The notes: generated by a model not told the origin, from the sequence alone. Counted from the first letter of the stretch, positions 52,426-61,525 are shown. The stretch: 64,000 bases of DNA from an uncultured Eubacterium sp. (GCA_934338065.1 CAKRGX010000009.1:32190-96189); one strand, 5' to 3'. Made by a program: numbers and translations.

Positions 52426-52443
52426 AGTTAGCAGATTCTAACC
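52426..52443 (+). promoter_or_regulatory. DtxR-type operator upstream of feoB
   Basis: AGTTAG-CAGATT-CTAACC, the fourth copy of the block's AGTTAG-N6-CTAAY element, placed just after the feoA terminator and 45 bases before feoB. No clear -35/-10 pair was found upstream of it. Confidence 0.7.
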
Positions 52444-52488
52444 TTGGATGCGGTTAACTATTTTAGTAAAAATGAAGGAGGATTCGCT

Positions 52489-54495
52489 ATGAGAATCGCA
52501 TTGACAGGTAATCCCAATAGTGGGAAGACCACCATGTATAATGCTCTGACCGGACGAAATGAAAAAGTCGGCAACTGGGCGGGCGTTACCGTGGAAAGAA
52601 AGGAAAGTCTGATCAAAAAGGCTTATTACGATGGAAAGGAAGAATTGGTTGCGGTAGATCTGCCGGGAGCCTACTCGATGTCACCATTTACGTCGGAAGA
52701 GAGTATTACCAGTGGATATGTAAAGAATGAAAACCCTGATGCAATCATCAATATTGTGGATGCTACAAACCTGAGTAGAAGTTTGTTCTTTACAACACAG
52801 CTTTTGGAACTTGGTATTCCTGTTGTTGTAGCATTGAATAAGAGTGATATTAATGAAAGAAAAGACACTGAGATCAATGTGGAGCTTTTGTCAGAAAAAC
52901 TTGGCTGCCCGGTTATAAAAACCGTGTCAACATCGGCAGGACATATAGGATTGAAGGATGTTGTGACCAAAGCGGCTTCTTTGCTTGGAGCAGGTCAGAA
53001 AGCACCATATGATGAAGGAAATATTGATCTTCATGACAAACATCAAGTTGAGACTGCAGATAGAAAACGTTTTGAATTTGTAAATTCAATTGTTTCAGAA
53101 GTTGAAAAGCGGAAGATACTGACGAAGGAAAAAAATAATCAGGATAAAGTGGATGCTGTTCTTACAACTCCGTGGTTGGGAATTCCGATTTTTGCAGTTG
53201 TTATGTTTGCCGTGTTTTACATTTCACAGTCTACGGTGGGTACGTGGATAGCGGACTGGCTGACGGGCTGGATCGGAACATTTCAGGAATGGGTAGCCGG
53301 GCTTGTTGAAAATGCCAATCCGTTTTTGCAGTCTCTTCTTGTAGATGGAATTATCGGTGGTGTTGGTGCCGTTGTTGGATTTTTGCCACTTGTTATGGTG
53401 ATGTATTTCCTCATCGCGTTGTTAGAGGATTGCGGTTATATGGCAAGAGCAACGGTTGTGCTGGATCCAATCTTTAAGCGTGTTGGACTTTCCGGAAAGT
53501 CGGTCATTCCAATGGTAATCGGTACGGGATGTGCTATTCCGGGAATTATGGCATGCCGTACAATCCGTAATGTTCGTGAAAGAAGAGCAACGGCTATGCT
53601 TACCCCGTTTATGCCTTGTGGAGCTAAACTTCCGGTTATTGCTCTGTTTGTAGGAGCTTTTTTCCCAAATACTCCATGGGTAGGAACACTCATGTATTTT
53701 GCGGGTATTATTCTGATTTTGCTGGGCGCATTGCTTGTCAATGCAGTGACCGGATATAAATTTAGAAAGTCGTTCTTTATCATGGAACTTCCGGAGTATA
53801 AGATACCAAGCCTTAAGAGAGCAATTATTTCCATGCTCGGAAGAGGAAAAGCTTATATTATTAAAGCAGGAACGATCATACTGGTGTGCAACACGATTGT
53901 TCAGATTATGCAGTCTTTCAACTGGCAGTTCCAGGTGGTTGAAGAAGGAATGGAAAGTACATCAATTCTGGCATCAGTTGCATCTCCGATTGCCTATCTG
54001 CTTGTTCCGATCGTAGGAGTTGCAGCATGGCAGCTGGCAGCCGCTGCCGTAACAGGTTTTATTGCGAAAGAAAATGTAGTAGGTACCTTAGCGGTATGTT
54101 ATGGTCTGGGTGCATTTATTGATACGGATGAACTTGCCTTGGTTGGTGATGGAAATGTAGTAGCGCAGGTAATGGCAATTACGAAAGTGGCAGCGCTTAG
54201 CTTTATGATGTTCAACTTGTTTACGCCACCTTGTTTTGCGGCACTTGGTGCAATGAACTCAGAGATGCAGAGTAGAAAATGGCTATGGGGCGGTATCTGT
54301 CTTGAGTTTGGAATCGGATATACAGTAGCTTATCTGGTATATCAGATTGGCACATTGGCTACAACAGGACATGTTGGAGCGGGATTTGTTCCGGGACTTA
54401 TTGCAGTGCTTGTTATGGCGTTGATTGTTGTTGGCCTGATCTATAGAACGAATAAAAAGTTTGCGACGGAATATGAGTTAAAAAAAGCAGTATAA
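52489..54495 (+). CDS. feoB: FeoB, ferrous iron transporter
   Basis: 668 residues from ATG 52489, with GGAGG eight bases upstream; a longer in-frame reading crosses the operator. FeoB imports Fe(II). The N-terminal G domain has G1 GNPNSGKTT (7-15), the GNWAGVTVE switch, DLPGAYS (G3) and NKSD (G4). The membrane part has two Gate regions: GTGCAIPGIMACRTI with the conserved Cys, then a later one around ALSFMMFNLFTPPCFAALG. Length is at the short end for FeoB, with a compact linker. The DtxR operator upstream implies repression when metal is plentiful. Confidence 0.97.
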   Translation: MRIALTGNPNSGKTTMYNALTGRNEKVGNWAGVTVERKESLIKKAYYDGKEELVAVDLPGAYSMSPFTSEESITSGYVKNENPDAIINIVDATNLSRSLFFTTQLLELGIPVVVALNKSDINERKDTEINVELLSEKLGCPVIKTVSTSAGHIGLKDVVTKAASLLGAGQKAPYDEGNIDLHDKHQVETADRKRFEFVNSIVSEVEKRKILTKEKNNQDKVDAVLTTPWLGIPIFAVVMFAVFYISQSTVGTWIADWLTGWIGTFQEWVAGLVENANPFLQSLLVDGIIGGVGAVVGFLPLVMVMYFLIALLEDCGYMARATVVLDPIFKRVGLSGKSVIPMVIGTGCAIPGIMACRTIRNVRERRATAMLTPFMPCGAKLPVIALFVGAFFPNTPWVGTLMYFAGIILILLGALLVNAVTGYKFRKSFFIMELPEYKIPSLKRAIISMLGRGKAYIIKAGTIILVCNTIVQIMQSFNWQFQVVEEGMESTSILASVASPIAYLLVPIVGVAAWQLAAAAVTGFIAKENVVGTLAVCYGLGAFIDTDELALVGDGNVVAQVMAITKVAALSFMMFNLFTPPCFAALGAMNSEMQSRKWLWGGICLEFGIGYTVAYLVYQIGTLATTGHVGAGFVPGLIAVLVMALIVVGLIYRTNKKFATEYELKKAV

Positions 54496-54525
54496 CTGAC
54501 TGAGACCGGTCAGAAAGGAGAGGCA

Positions 54526-54687
54526 ATGGAAAGTGCGATTGTAGCGGTAATTTTGCTTGCTGTGGTTGGGGCGGCAATTCTGTACATAAAAAAAGAAAAG
54601 AAAAAAGGAACAAGATGTATCGGATGTCCATCTGCCGGCTGTTGCCCTCACAAAGGATGTTGTCAATGTCATTCAGATAACAAATAA
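54526..54687 (+). CDS. FeoB-associated Cys-rich membrane protein
   Basis: 53 residues, too short for most gene callers. ATG 54526 follows AGAAAGGAGAGG. One membrane span (about 4-20) is followed by a KKEKKKG basic stretch and a cysteine-rich tail with the pattern C-x-x-C-x-x-x-x-C-C-x-x-x-x-C-C-x-C (residues 31-48). This matches the FeoB-associated Cys-rich family (PF12669), found next to feoB in Firmicutes and thought to help iron passage, much as FeoC might. It starts 30 bases after feoB. Confidence 0.92.
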   Translation: MESAIVAVILLAVVGAAILYIKKEKKKGTRCIGCPSAGCCPHKGCCQCHSDNK

Positions 54688-54691
54688 ATGA

Positions 54692-54725
54692 AACGCCTGC
54701 GCCTTATTGGTGCAGGTTGTTTTTA
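54692..54725 (+). terminator. Terminator after the feoB unit
   Basis: CCTGCGCC and GGTGCAGG (54695-54716) flank TTATT, with a following TTGTTTTT run. Confidence 0.8.
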
Positions 54726-54747
54726 AACGAGATCAAGGAGCAAAGTT

Positions 54748-55221
54748 ATGGGAAATAATGCGGTTAAAAGTGAAGATGAACTAACAGCAAATTATCACAG
54801 AACAAAAATGCAGAAAGAGTCTGTTTTGAAGCGATTGAGGGAAAATGGCTGCCGGATAACGAAACAACGAAAAATTCTTCTGGATATTATTTTACAGGAT
54901 GAATGTGCCAGTTGTAAGGAGATTTATTATAATGCAGTGGAGAGAGATTCCTCAATCGGAGCTGCGACCGTGTATCGTATGGTTAATCTGCTGGAGGAGG
55001 TTGGAGCTATCAGCCGAAAGAATATGTATCGCATATCTTGTGGCATGAACTGTGACAAAGACAATGCTTGTGTGGTCGAACTGGATGATGATACGGTGTG
55101 TCGTTTATCATCCGGAGAATGGTATAAGGTTATATCAGAGGGTTTGCGTTCCTGCGGGTATGTAAATGGCCAGAAGGTGGCAAGCGTTGTGGTAGAGCCA
55201 TGTGAGATGGACTGCAGATAA
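54748..55221 (+). CDS. Fur-family regulator lacking the usual His-rich metal motif
   Basis: 157 residues. The winged helix is typical of Fur proteins: LRENGCRITKQRKILLDIIL, CASCKEIYYNA and the recognition segment DSSIGAATVYRMVNLLEEVG (about 70-89). After it the usual HHHH-x-H and C-x-x-C sites are missing; instead the wing is followed by YRISCGMNCDKDNACVVELDDD, with several cysteines, and ends VVEPCEMDC. It may sense another ligand or use cysteines to bind metal. It lies 30 bases upstream of the DUF6110/P-type ATPase genes, which it could control. AAGGAG precedes the ATG. Confidence 0.87.
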   Translation: MGNNAVKSEDELTANYHRTKMQKESVLKRLRENGCRITKQRKILLDIILQDECASCKEIYYNAVERDSSIGAATVYRMVNLLEEVGAISRKNMYRISCGMNCDKDNACVVELDDDTVCRLSSGEWYKVISEGLRSCGYVNGQKVASVVVEPCEMDCR

Positions 55222-55250
55222 TAAAGACAAGTAATAGGAGGAAAAAGGAT

Positions 55251-55544
55251 ATGAAATTCAAATTTTTAAAAAAGATCGATGGAAAGAAAACAGGTATTTT
55301 TGCAACAGGCGTTTTATTTGGAACTGCAGGAGTGAAACTTTTATCTAGCAAGGATGCAAAAAAAGTGTATGCAAACGGCACAGCGGCTTTTCTTCGTGCG
55401 AAAGAAAGTGTTATGAAGACGATTACGAATATTCAGGAAAATGCTGAGGATATTTATGCAGAAGCTCAACAGATTAACGATGACCGGATCATGGAAGCTC
55501 AGCAAATGGATGATGAGTGCGTGGAAAAAGAACAGGATCTGTAA
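55251..55544 (+). CDS. DUF6110-like small protein preceding the P-type ATPase
   Basis: 97 residues. A basic N-terminus with GIFATGVLFGTAGVKLLSS forms a short glycine-rich hydrophobic segment (about 16-32), followed by KDAKKVYANGTAAFLRAKESVMKTI and an acidic, Gln-rich helical tail. It resembles DUF6110 proteins that precede heavy-metal P-type ATPases in Clostridia. Function unknown; perhaps an ATPase-associated regulatory or metal-handling subunit. AGGAGG precedes the ATG, and it stops two bases before the ATPase. Confidence 0.75.
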   Translation: MKFKFLKKIDGKKTGIFATGVLFGTAGVKLLSSKDAKKVYANGTAAFLRAKESVMKTITNIQENAEDIYAEAQQINDDRIMEAQQMDDECVEKEQDL

Positions 55545-55546
55545 TT

Positions 55547-57655
55547 ATGAAATTTCAAATATTGCATGAAATAAGAGGACGAATAAGAATCCATCTTATG
55601 CAAAAGAAGATAGCAGATGAAAGAGCAGATGCACTGCAGTATTATCTGGAGCAGTATAGTAACGTCCTGTCTGCGAAAATTTATGAAAGAACATGTGATG
55701 TGGTTATTTGTTATACGGGAGAAAAGAACAGTCTCCTTGCGCACTTGAAAGAAATTTCGATAGAAGAGATAGACGTGCCTGAAGCTGCTTTGGTTTTGTC
55801 CGGAAGGACTACAAACAGGCAATACCAGAATTGCCTTGTGGGGAAAGTGCTTCTGCGATTGGGCAGCAAATTCTTCCTTCCGTACCCGGTGAAGTGTGTT
55901 GTGACGGTTGTCCGGGCAGCAAAATATCTGAGGAGGGGGCTGGCCTCTGTCTGGAGAAGAAGAATGGAAGTATCTCTTTTGGATGGTGTGGCGATAAGTG
56001 TGTCTGTTTTTCGAGGTGATATGGATACCGCTGGCGCGGTAATGTTCTTGCTTGAAGTGGGAGAAACACTGGAAAAATGGACGCACAAGAAGTCCGTGGA
56101 TGATCTTGCCAGAAGCATGTCCTTGAATGTTGGAAAAGTATGGATGCTGACAGAAGACGGGAAAGAAATTCAGGCGGATCCCGCGCAGGTAGAAGAAGGC
56201 AGAAGAATACTTATTCATATGGGAAATGTGATCCCATTTGATGGTGTTGTGCTAAGGGGGGAGGGAATGGTAAATCAATCTTCTCTCACTGGAGAGTCTC
56301 TGCCGGTTGCTAAAAGAGAAGGTGCTTATGTATATGCGGGAACGGTGCTGGAGGAAGGCGAAATTGTGATACAGGTAAAAGTAGCCTCTGGTTCTACCAG
56401 ATATGAAAAAATCATTCATATGATAGAAGAAACAGAAAAGCTGAAGTCAGGTATGGAAAGCCGGGCCGAGCATATTGCTGACAGACTTGTACCATATACC
56501 TTGTTTGGTACAGGACTGACCTATCTTCTGACAGGAAATGTAACAAAGGCATTATCTGTTTTAATGGTTGATTTTTCCTGTGCATTAAAGCTTGCTATGC
56601 CGATTACTGTTCTTGCTGCTATACGCGAAGCCAATAAGCATCATATTGTTGTTAAAGGTGGAAAATTTCTGGAACGGATGGCACAGGCAGATACGATTAT
56701 TTTTGATAAGACAGGAACGCTTACAAAAGCTCAGCCCACCGTAGAATGTGTTATTCCATTTAATGGAGAAAATCCGGACGAGATGCTTCGCCTGGCAGCT
56801 TGCTTAGAAGAACATTTTCCACATTCTATGGCAAAGGCTGTGGTAAAGGCTGCCAAGGAGAAAGGTCTGATTCATGAAGAGAATCATTCCAAAGTAGAAT
56901 ACATTGTTGCGCATGGTATTTCATCGCGTGTTGATGGGAAAAAAGTTATAATAGGTAGTTATCATTTTGTGTTTGAGGATGAAAAATGTTCGGTTCCTGA
57001 AGGAATGGAAACTGTCTTTCAAGGAATTTCAAAAGAATATTCTCATCTATATCTTGCGATGGAGGGTACGCTGGCCGCTGTAATCTGTATTTCTGACCCG
57101 GTCAGGGAAGAAGCAGCACAGGTTATCCGTATGCTTCGGGAGCAGGGAATCCGCAAAATAGTCATGATGACAGGAGATAGTGAACGCACAGCGGCAGCAG
57201 TTGCTGATAAGATAGGAGTTGACAGTTACTATGCCGAGGTTCTTCCGGAAGATAAAGCAGCTTATGTTGACAGAGAACATGAACAGGGAAGAACCGTTGT
57301 CATGATAGGAGATGGCGTTAATGACTCGCCGGCATTATCGGCTGCCGATGTTGGCATTGCGATAAGCGATGGTGCGCAGATTGCTAGAGAAATAGCAGAT
57401 ATAACAATGGAAGCGGATGACCTTTTGGGGTTGGTGACTCTTAGAAAAATCAGTTCCGGTCTCATTACAAGGATAAGGAAAAATTATATTAGAATTGTGG
57501 GAATCAACTCTTCTCTGATTCTGCTTGGTGTGACGGGTATTTTACAGCCGACGGTCTCTGCGCTGATGCACAATATATCCACGATTGCCATCAGTATTAG
57601 TGGGATGAGTGGATGGAGGATAAATACTGAAGAAATAAAAGATAAGACGGTCTGA
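55547..57655 (+). CDS. P1B-type metal-transporting ATPase with atypical FSC motif
   Basis: 702 residues from ATG 55547. An N-terminal HMA2-like domain without CxxC (about 1-75) precedes membrane spans, the actuator domain with LTGESLPV, and the phosphorylation motif DKTGTLT (Asp387). The GDGVNDSPAL hinge is intact. In span six the usual CPC is replaced by F-S-C within DFSCALKLAMP (342-352), so the invariant proline is lost and a Cys is kept. Such ATPases likely move a metal other than Cu or Zn, perhaps Mn or Fe. The ribosome site is weak, consistent with coupling to the preceding gene. Confidence 0.88.
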   Translation: MKFQILHEIRGRIRIHLMQKKIADERADALQYYLEQYSNVLSAKIYERTCDVVICYTGEKNSLLAHLKEISIEEIDVPEAALVLSGRTTNRQYQNCLVGKVLLRLGSKFFLPYPVKCVVTVVRAAKYLRRGLASVWRRRMEVSLLDGVAISVSVFRGDMDTAGAVMFLLEVGETLEKWTHKKSVDDLARSMSLNVGKVWMLTEDGKEIQADPAQVEEGRRILIHMGNVIPFDGVVLRGEGMVNQSSLTGESLPVAKREGAYVYAGTVLEEGEIVIQVKVASGSTRYEKIIHMIEETEKLKSGMESRAEHIADRLVPYTLFGTGLTYLLTGNVTKALSVLMVDFSCALKLAMPITVLAAIREANKHHIVVKGGKFLERMAQADTIIFDKTGTLTKAQPTVECVIPFNGENPDEMLRLAACLEEHFPHSMAKAVVKAAKEKGLIHEENHSKVEYIVAHGISSRVDGKKVIIGSYHFVFEDEKCSVPEGMETVFQGISKEYSHLYLAMEGTLAAVICISDPVREEAAQVIRMLREQGIRKIVMMTGDSERTAAAVADKIGVDSYYAEVLPEDKAAYVDREHEQGRTVVMIGDGVNDSPALSAADVGIAISDGAQIAREIADITMEADDLLGLVTLRKISSGLITRIRKNYIRIVGINSSLILLGVTGILQPTVSALMHNISTIAISISGMSGWRINTEEIKDKTV

Positions 57656-57669
57656 ATGGAATATAAGTG

Positions 57670-57718
57670 AAAAAAAGAAAGATATGTTTGCGGCAGAAGA
57701 ACATGTCTTTCTTTTTTT
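57670..57718 (+). terminator. Terminator after the P-type ATPase
   Basis: AAAAAAGAAAGATATGTT pairs with AACATGTCTTTCTTTTTT with one bulge across about eleven bases. Confidence 0.85.
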
Positions 57719-57810
57719 GATATAAAAATACACAAAGTTACTATTTTAGATAATATTCTACAAAAATTAACAAAATATTAAAACAAATTAAAAAATAATG
57801 AAATTAGATA

Positions 57811-57839
57811 TTGAATAATGGTAAATAATGGGGTATAAT
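57811..57839 (+). promoter_or_regulatory. Promoter of spo0A
   Basis: TTGAAT (57811-57816), 17-base spacer, TATAAT (57834-57839), about 58 bases before the gene. The surrounding 150 bases are very AT-rich. No clear 0A box (TGTCGAA) was found there. Confidence 0.75.
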
Positions 57840-57896
57840 CACAATAAAGAAAAATTAATGATAAATTAAATAATATTAAGTTTAGGAGGAGAAAAA

Positions 57897-58688
57897 ATGG
57901 ATAAGTTAAAGGTTTTACTGGTGGACGATAACCAAAGGATCACAACGATGATTGAAAATATTTTGATGGAAGATGAGGAAATTAAAGTCATAGGTACAGC
58001 AGAAGATGGTGTTGAAGCACTGGGGATGATTGAGGAAACTAAACCGGATCTGGTTTTGCTGGACCTGATCATGCCGAAACTGGATGGCCTGGGAGTTTTG
58101 GAAAAAATGCAGCAAATGGAAGGAAAAAGACCGGACGTAATTGTTGTGTCAGGGATTGCTCAGGAAAAGATTACGGACACTGCATTTGGACTTGGGGCGG
58201 CATATTATCTGCTGAAACCATTTGATCATGATATGATATTGAGCCATGTTCAAAAGTTTAAGCCGGGAGCAAGAGCAAAATTTATTGCTGCAGGAGGTGA
58301 GACACGCGGGGAAGAACTGGCTAAATATAAACTGGAAACCGATGTAACAAACATCATTCATGAGATTGGTGTGCCGGCACATATTAAAGGTTATCAATAT
58401 CTTCGAGATGCGATTATGATGTCTGTGGATGATAGTGAGATGTTAAATTCTATTACAAAGATATTATATCCGTCGATCGCAAAACAACATGGCACCACTC
58501 CGAGCCGTGTGGAACGGGCAATCCGTCATGCGATTGAAGTGGCGTGGAGCAGAGGGAAAGTCGATACGATTGATGAATTGTTTGGGTACACGGTACATAA
58601 TGGAAAGGGAAAACCTACAAATTCGGAGTTCGTTGCGTTAATCGCTGATAAGATCCGGCTGGAACAGAAGATTAAAGTACAAGGCTGA
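57897..58688 (+). CDS. spo0A: Stage 0 sporulation master regulator Spo0A
   Basis: 263 residues. Receiver domain with VLLVDDN (acidic pocket Asp10/Asp11), phospho-acceptor Asp56 in [11 protein letters not shown] and LKPF. The C-terminal DNA-binding domain carries the Spo0A-specific [22 protein letters not shown] recognition helix and a [17 protein letters not shown] end. Spo0A decides entry into sporulation. It is usually the immediate neighbour of spoIVB; here 11 kb of metal genes lies between. TTAGGAGGAG precedes the ATG. Confidence 0.98.
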   Translation: MDKLKVLLVDDNQRITTMIENILMEDEEIKVIGTAEDGVEALGMIEETKPDLVLLDLIMPKLDGLGVLEKMQQMEGKRPDVIVVSGIAQEKITDTAFGLGAAYYLLKPFDHDMILSHVQKFKPGARAKFIAAGGETRGEELAKYKLETDVTNIIHEIGVPAHIKGYQYLRDAIMMSVDDSEMLNSITKILYPSIAKQHGTTPSRVERAIRHAIEVAWSRGKVDTIDELFGYTVHNGKGKPTNSEFVALIADKIRLEQKIKVQG

Positions 58689-58754
58689 AAGGAAAAGAGG
58701 ATCGCATGCCGGACGCATGGAAATGCAATGCGTAGAAATACGCTTAAAAAGTTC

Positions 58755-58783
58755 TTTTCACGGTTCTTGTTTTAGTGTATAAT
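58755..58783 (+). promoter_or_regulatory. Likely promoter of glgA
   Basis: TTTTCA (58755-58760), 17-base spacer, TATAAT (58778-58783), about 43 bases before the gene start. Confidence 0.6.
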
Positions 58784-58826
58784 GAACTTAAATGTATGAC
58801 TACCGATTAGAAAGGGGAGAAGAGCC

Positions 58827-60263
58827 TTGAAAAAAGTGTTGTTTGTGGCATCTGAGTGTGTTCCTTTTATAAAGACCGGTGGACTGGCAGATGTTGTCGG
58901 TTCCCTGCCAAAGTATTTTGATAAGAACAATTTTGATGTCCGGGTTATGATTCCAAAATATATGTCGATTCCTCTGGTGTATAAGGAGCAGATGCAGTAC
59001 ATAACGCATTTTTATCTGGAACTTGCCTGGCGGAAACAGTATGTGGGTGTGTTTCAACTTGAGTTAAATGGCATTATTTTTTATTTTCTTGATAATGAAT
59101 TTTATTTTTGTGGAGAAAAACCCTATGGTGAGATATATCAGGATATAGAAAAATTTGCTTTTTTTGACAGAGCAGTTTTATCGACGCTCCCGTTGATTGG
59201 TTTTCGACCGGATATTATTCACTGCCATGACTGGCAGACCGGGTTGATTCCTGTGTATCTGCATGATTCTTTCCAACAGGGGGATTTTTACCGCGGCATT
59301 AAAACGATCATGACGATTCACAATTTGAAATTCCAGGGAGTTTGGGATAAGAAGACGGTTATGGATACGGCAGGACTGAGCCGGTATTATTTTACACCGG
59401 ACAAACTGGAAGCCTATGGTGATGCTAATTATCTCAAAGGCGGTCTTGTGTATGCAGACCAGATCACGACGGTGAGTGAAACATATGCAGAGGAGATCAA
59501 GACGCCGTTTTATGGTGAAAAACTGGATGGATTGATCAATGCAAAGGCCAATTGCCTGACGGGAATTGTCAATGGGCTTGATTATGATGAGTATGATCCT
59601 GCTTCGGATTCGCTGATCTATGCAAATTATGATGCGAGGACATTCCGCAAAGAGAAAGTGAAAAATAAAAGAGGTCTGCAGAAAGAGCTTGGTTTGACAC
59701 AGGATGATAAGAAATTTATGATTGGAATTGTATCGCGTCTTACTGACCAGAAAGGACTTGATCTGATTGACTATGTGATTGAGGAAATCTGTGCAGAAGA
59801 TACACAACTGGTGGTTCTTGGTACGGGAGAAGAAAGATATGAAAATCTGTTCCGTCATTTTGCATGGAAATATCCGGACCGCGTATCGGCTAATATTTAT
59901 TATTCTAACGAGCGTTCCCACAAGATCTATGCTTCGTGCGATGCCTTCCTGATGCCGTCCCTATTTGAACCGTGCGGATTGAGCCAGTTGATGAGCCTGC
60001 GGTATGGAACTGTGCCGATTGTGCGTGAAACAGGCGGACTTCGTGATACGGTAGAACCATATAACGAGTATGAAAGCAAGGGAACCGGTTTTTCATTCCG
60101 CAACTATAATGCACACGAAATGCTTAATACGATCCGGTATGCAAAAGATGTGTATTATAACAGAAAACGGGAATGGAATAAGATTATTGATCGTGGCATG
60201 GCTATGGATTTTTCCTGGAATAATTCAGCAAGGAAGTATGAAGAATTGTACAATAGGATGTAA
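58827..60263 (+). CDS. glgA: Glycogen synthase GlgA
   Basis: 478 residues, the normal length, starting at TTG 58827 with AAAGGGGAG eight bases upstream. It elongates glycogen from ADP-glucose (GT5). The N-terminal ADP-glucose binding KTGGLADVVGSLPK (about 16-29), the HCHDWQT segment and the C-terminal PSLFEPCGLSQLMSLRYGT motif are present. No other glycogen genes are adjacent, so it is a single-gene unit closed by a terminator. Confidence 0.96.
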   Translation: MKKVLFVASECVPFIKTGGLADVVGSLPKYFDKNNFDVRVMIPKYMSIPLVYKEQMQYITHFYLELAWRKQYVGVFQLELNGIIFYFLDNEFYFCGEKPYGEIYQDIEKFAFFDRAVLSTLPLIGFRPDIIHCHDWQTGLIPVYLHDSFQQGDFYRGIKTIMTIHNLKFQGVWDKKTVMDTAGLSRYYFTPDKLEAYGDANYLKGGLVYADQITTVSETYAEEIKTPFYGEKLDGLINAKANCLTGIVNGLDYDEYDPASDSLIYANYDARTFRKEKVKNKRGLQKELGLTQDDKKFMIGIVSRLTDQKGLDLIDYVIEEICAEDTQLVVLGTGEERYENLFRHFAWKYPDRVSANIYYSNERSHKIYASCDAFLMPSLFEPCGLSQLMSLRYGTVPIVRETGGLRDTVEPYNEYESKGTGFSFRNYNAHEMLNTIRYAKDVYYNRKREWNKIIDRGMAMDFSWNNSARKYEELYNRM

Positions 60264-60276
60264 TGTTACGGACTCC

Positions 60277-60315
60277 AAATTGGCATTTTATCACAAAAAT
60301 GCCAATTTTGTTTAT
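60277..60315 (+). terminator. Terminator after glgA
   Basis: AAATTGGCATTTT pairs with AAAAATGCCAATTTT around ATCAC, with T-rich sequence behind. Confidence 0.85.
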
Positions 60316-60323
60316 TTTACTCT

Positions 60324-60352
60324 TGAATTTTTTTTGTGAATTGGGTAAAATA
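60324..60352 (+). promoter_or_regulatory. Promoter of gap
   Basis: TTGAAT (60324-60329), 17-base spacer, TAAAAT (60347-60352). The gene starts at 60417, leaving a leader of about 58 bases. Confidence 0.75.
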
Positions 60353-60416
60353 TATTCTAGAAGTTTGTGGAAAAATTAACAAACAAAATATTTAACTATT
60401 TTTAGGAGGAAATATC

Positions 60417-61430
60417 ATGGCAGTAAAAGTAGCGATTAATGGTTTCGGACGTATCGGTCGTCTTGCATTCAGACAAATGTTTGGCGCAGAAGGTTATGAG
60501 GTAGTAGCTATCAACGATTTGACAAGCCCAAAGATGCTTGCTCATTTGTTGAAGTATGATTCTTCTCAGGGTAAATATGCATTGGCAGATAAAGTAAAAG
60601 CAACAGATGATTCTATCATTGTTGATGGAAAAGAAATCAAAATCTACGCTGAGGCAGATGCAACAAATTGTCCTTGGGGTGAGTTGAAAGTAGACGTTGT
60701 TCTTGAGTGTACAGGCTTTTATACATCCAAAGAGAAAGCATCCGCTCATATCAAAGCAGGTGCTCGTAAAGTAGTTATCTCTGCACCAGCAGGAAATGAC
60801 CTTCCTACTATTGTATACAACGTTAACCATGACACGTTGAAACCGGAAGATACTGTAATTTCTGCAGCATCTTGTACAACAAACTGCTTGGCTCCAATGG
60901 CTAAAGCATTGAATGATCTGGCTCCAATCAAATCAGGTATCATGAGCACAATTCATTCTTATACAGGTGATCAGATGACATTGGATGGCCCTCAGAGAAA
61001 GGGTGATCTTAGAAGATCTCGTGCAGCTGCAGTAAATATCGTTCCTAACAGCACAGGCGCTGCAAAGGCAATTGGTCTTGTAATTCCTGAGTTGAATGGT
61101 AAATTGATCGGTTCTGCACAACGTGTACCATGCCCAACTGGTTCTACAACAATCCTTGTAGCAGTAGTTGAAGGTAAAGTTACCGTTGATCAGATCAACG
61201 CAGCAATGAAAGCAGCTCAGACAGAGTCTTATGCATACAATGAGGATGAAATCGTTTCTTCTGATATCATTGGTGCAACTGCTGGTTCTATCTTTGATGC
61301 AACACAGACAATGGTATCTCCTATGGATGATGGAAATACTCAGGTTCAGGTTGTATCCTGGTATGACAATGAGAACTCTTACACAAGCCAGATGGTTCGT
61401 ACTATTAAGTACTTCAGTGAGTTGGCTTAA
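60417..61430 (+). CDS. gap: Glyceraldehyde-3-phosphate dehydrogenase
   Basis: 337 residues. It converts glyceraldehyde-3-phosphate, NAD and phosphate to 1,3-bisphosphoglycerate. [12 protein letters not shown] at the N-terminus binds NAD, the active-site Cys lies in [12 protein letters not shown] (near 152), and [16 protein letters not shown] closes the protein. Codon use and the AGGAGG site suggest high expression. It is followed by a terminator and then pgk and tpiA, the next two steps of glycolysis. Confidence 0.98.
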   Translation: MAVKVAINGFGRIGRLAFRQMFGAEGYEVVAINDLTSPKMLAHLLKYDSSQGKYALADKVKATDDSIIVDGKEIKIYAEADATNCPWGELKVDVVLECTGFYTSKEKASAHIKAGARKVVISAPAGNDLPTIVYNVNHDTLKPEDTVISAASCTTNCLAPMAKALNDLAPIKSGIMSTIHSYTGDQMTLDGPQRKGDLRRSRAAAVNIVPNSTGAAKAIGLVIPELNGKLIGSAQRVPCPTGSTTILVAVVEGKVTVDQINAAMKAAQTESYAYNEDEIVSSDIIGATAGSIFDATQTMVSPMDDGNTQVQVVSWYDNENSYTSQMVRTIKYFSELA

Positions 61431-61462
61431 TTCGCTCTAAAAAACAATAAAGTAAGACCTAT

Positions 61463-61494
61463 AAGGGTCCGGTCATTTGGACCGGACCCTTTTT
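61463..61494 (+). terminator. Strong terminator between gap and pgk
   Basis: AAGGGTCCGGTC and GACCGGACCCTT flank ATTTG, with five T residues. pgk begins 32 bases later with no clear promoter between, so partial read-through probably sets a gap excess over pgk and tpiA. Confidence 0.9.
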
Positions 61495-61525
61495 GGCGTC
61501 AGACAAATAATGGAGGTATAATGTA

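Noticed and set aside
46599..57896. Iron block as a mobile genetic element
   Set aside because: No integrase, transposase, direct repeats or tRNA target were seen at either edge.
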